The notes under the pieces: generated by a model
Databases searched by the model: none
Told to the model about the DNA's origin: nothing
The model's input: the letters and a program-made list of their open reading frames with translations, nothing else
Shown: positions 41,191 to 42,430 of the stretch, piece after piece
Layout: each line of letters starts with the position of its first letter
Numbering within the stretch: the first letter of the stretch is position 1
Assembly: GCA_947473125.1 (NCBI GenBank)
Contig: CANJDH010000038.1
Span: 1-42,430, forward strand
Source of the DNA: Burkholderiales bacterium
GTDB taxonomy: Bacteria > Pseudomonadota > Gammaproteobacteria > Burkholderiales > JAEUOS01
Length of the DNA stretch: 42,430 bases
Direction of reading: 5' to 3'
Translations under genes and position numbers: made by a program

Positions 41191-41988
41191 CTAGGCCAGG
41201 GCAGTGCCGGCATGAATCAGCCGTTCGACCAGCGCACGCAGGGTCGGGCGGATGCGTGCGGCGCGCGCTTCGTCAAAGGCAAAGCTGCCGGCCTCGTCCA
41301 TGTAGCAACGCCAGGTCAACTCCAGCTGCACCGCGTGGATGCCGCGCGCCGGATGACCGTACGCGCGGGTGATGTAACCGCCCTTGAAGCGGCCGTTGAG
41401 CACGCTGGCGTAATCCGGAAAGCGTTGCGCCGCTTCGAGCAGCTGCGGCCCGATCGCGGGTGCAGCACTCGCCTGGTCGGCAGTGCCGAGGTTGATGTCC
41501 GGCAGGCGGCCTTCAAAGAACCGTGGCAGTTCCGACCGGATCGAATGCGCGTCGAACAGCAGGGCGTAGCCGTGCCGCGCACGGATCGCGTCCAGGGTGT
41601 GCCTGAGCTGGTCATGATAGGGCTGCCAGTAGCGCGCGGTGCGTTCGGCAATCTCGTCGGGGCCGGGCGCCTGCCCTTCTCGGTACAGCGGCTCCCATTG
41701 CGCGGTGCTGGTCGGGCACAGTTCGGTGTTGTCGGCGCCCGGATACAGCGGCACGCCGGACGGGTCGCGGTTCAGGTCGATGACGTAACGTGAATGCGTC
41801 GCGTGCAACACGTGCGCCCCCAGATCGCGCACGAAGTCGTAGAGGCGCGGCATGTTCCAGTCGGTGTCGGCGCGCTGCAGTGCGGCCGGTGTCATGCGCG
41901 CTTCGAGTTGCAGGGGAATGTGGGTACCCGGGTGCGGCGCGCTCCACAACAGCGGGATCGTGCCGGGAACAAACTCGAACAGGCGCAT
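41191..41988 (-). CDS. hutG: N-formylglutamate deformylase
   Basis: Hydrolyses N-formylglutamate to formate and glutamate, the last step of a histidine-degradation branch. The 265-residue protein contains LLWSAPHPGTHIPLQL, RYVIDLNRDPSGVPLYPG, LFDAHSIRSELPRFFEG and PARGIHAVQLELTWRCYMDE with the metal-binding His and Glu residues of the FGase family. It starts at ATG 41988, four bases after the dcd stop. No other hut genes are in the window, so the assignment to histidine use rests on the family alone. Confidence 0.9.
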   Translation of the reverse strand: MRLFEFVPGTIPLLWSAPHPGTHIPLQLEARMTPAALQRADTDWNMPRLYDFVRDLGAHVLHATHSRYVIDLNRDPSGVPLYPGADNTELCPTSTAQWEPLYREGQAPGPDEIAERTARYWQPYHDQLRHTLDAIRARHGYALLFDAHSIRSELPRFFEGRLPDINLGTADQASAAPAIGPQLLEAAQRFPDYASVLNGRFKGGYITRAYGHPARGIHAVQLELTWRCYMDEAGSFAFDEARAARIRPTLRALVERLIHAGTALA

Positions 41989-41992
41989 GGCG

Positions 41993-42430
41993 TTACATTT
42001 TCGGCAGGGTCACGCCCTTTTGGCCCTGGTATTTGCCGCCGCGATCCTTGTAGGAGGTCTCGCAAATTTCGTCGGCTTCGAAAAACAGCACCTGGGCGCA
42101 ACCTTCGCCCGCGTAGATCTTGGCCGGAAGCGGAGTCGTATTGGAGAACTCCAGCGTGACGAAGCCTTCCCACTCCGGCTCGAACGGCGTCACATTGACG
42201 ATGATGCCGCAGCGTGCGTAGGTGCTCTTGCCCAGGCACACGGTGAGCACGCTGCGCGGAATCCGGAAATACTCGACGGTGCGCGCCAGGGCAAACGAAT
42301 TGGGTGGAATGATGCACACCTCGCCCTTGAAATCGACGAACGATTTTTCGTCGAAGTTCTTCGGGTCGACGATGGTCGCGTTGATGTTGGTGAAGATCTT
42401 GAATTCGTCGGAGCAGCGGAGGTCGTAACC
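41993..42430 (-). CDS. dcd: dCTP deaminase, N-terminal part outside the window
   Basis: Deaminates dCTP to dUTP for thymidylate synthesis. The frame is open to base 42430, where it reads [20 protein letters not shown], as in the middle of Dcd. About 146 codons are visible of a family length near 188. Later landmarks are [58 protein letters not shown] and [18 protein letters not shown]. The ATG at 42319 is internal and is not the start. It is followed directly by hutG. Confidence 0.94.
   Translation of the reverse strand, partial: GYDLRCSDEFKIFTNINATIVDPKNFDEKSFVDFKGEVCIIPPNSFALARTVEYFRIPRSVLTVCLGKSTYARCGIIVNVTPFEPEWEGFVTLEFSNTTPLPAKIYAGEGCAQVLFFEADEICETSYKDRGGKYQGQKGVTLPKM

Overview
This is a high-GC window whose gene families point to a betaproteobacterium, most likely of the order Burkholderiales. 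The main evidence is an APH-type homoserine kinase followed by a BPSS1780-family membrane protein, five orphan Bug/TctC solute-binding proteins, a LexA-controlled imuA/imuB/dnaE2 mutagenesis set, and the surE-pcm-nlpD order. I see no rRNA, tRNA, CRISPR array, intact insertion sequence or phage. The taxonomic call is inference from families, not from a marker gene.

Layout. 1-2.0 kb: 3' part of thrB and a membrane protein (+). 2.0-4.2 kb: UvrD-type helicase (-). 4.3-7.0 kb: an N-acyl-D-amino-acid-deacylase-like amidohydrolase and a Bug protein (+). 7.1-11.4 kb: Bug protein, Cache-type chemoreceptor, Bug protein (-). 11.7-12.9 kb: a Bax-inhibitor-1 family membrane protein, a strong terminator and a conserved-looking unknown (+). 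12.95-18.05 kb: dnaE2, imuB and a 46-codon internally deleted imuA behind a perfect LexA box (-). 18.1-20.8 kb: an accessory stretch with a truncated hydrolase, an RHH/PIN toxin-antitoxin pair, a SOUL lipoprotein and gene scraps. 20.8-21.7 kb: full-length imuA with its own degenerate LexA box (-). 21.7-27.3 kb: Bug protein, an AllA-like protein with a molybdopterin oxidoreductase (-), and another Bug protein (+). 27.3-31.9 kb: a + strand run of NAD(P)-binding protein, nitronate monooxygenase-like protein, aldo/keto reductase, sirtuin and ketopantoate reductase. 32-41.99 kb: a long - strand series with methyltransferase, VOC protein, RlmD, exonuclease, esterase, NlpD, Pcm, SurE, potassium channel, ABC solute-binding protein and HutG. 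The window ends inside dcd.

The most unusual feature is the SOS mutagenesis locus. ImuA normally sits directly upstream of ImuB. Here the gene directly upstream of imuB is a tiny in-frame remnant that keeps both ends of ImuA, the LexA-controlled promoter and a 1-nt spacing to imuB. A complete, diverged imuA with a second promoter lies about 2.8 kb upstream, across an accessory island.

A second recurring structure is a short interspersed repeat, seen six times in intergenic DNA. Four copies have two half-units spaced 40-41 nt apart; one copy (34.9 kb) is a perfect 18-bp inverted repeat. Also notable: the site after nlpD, where rpoS usually lies, is occupied by an esterase gene.
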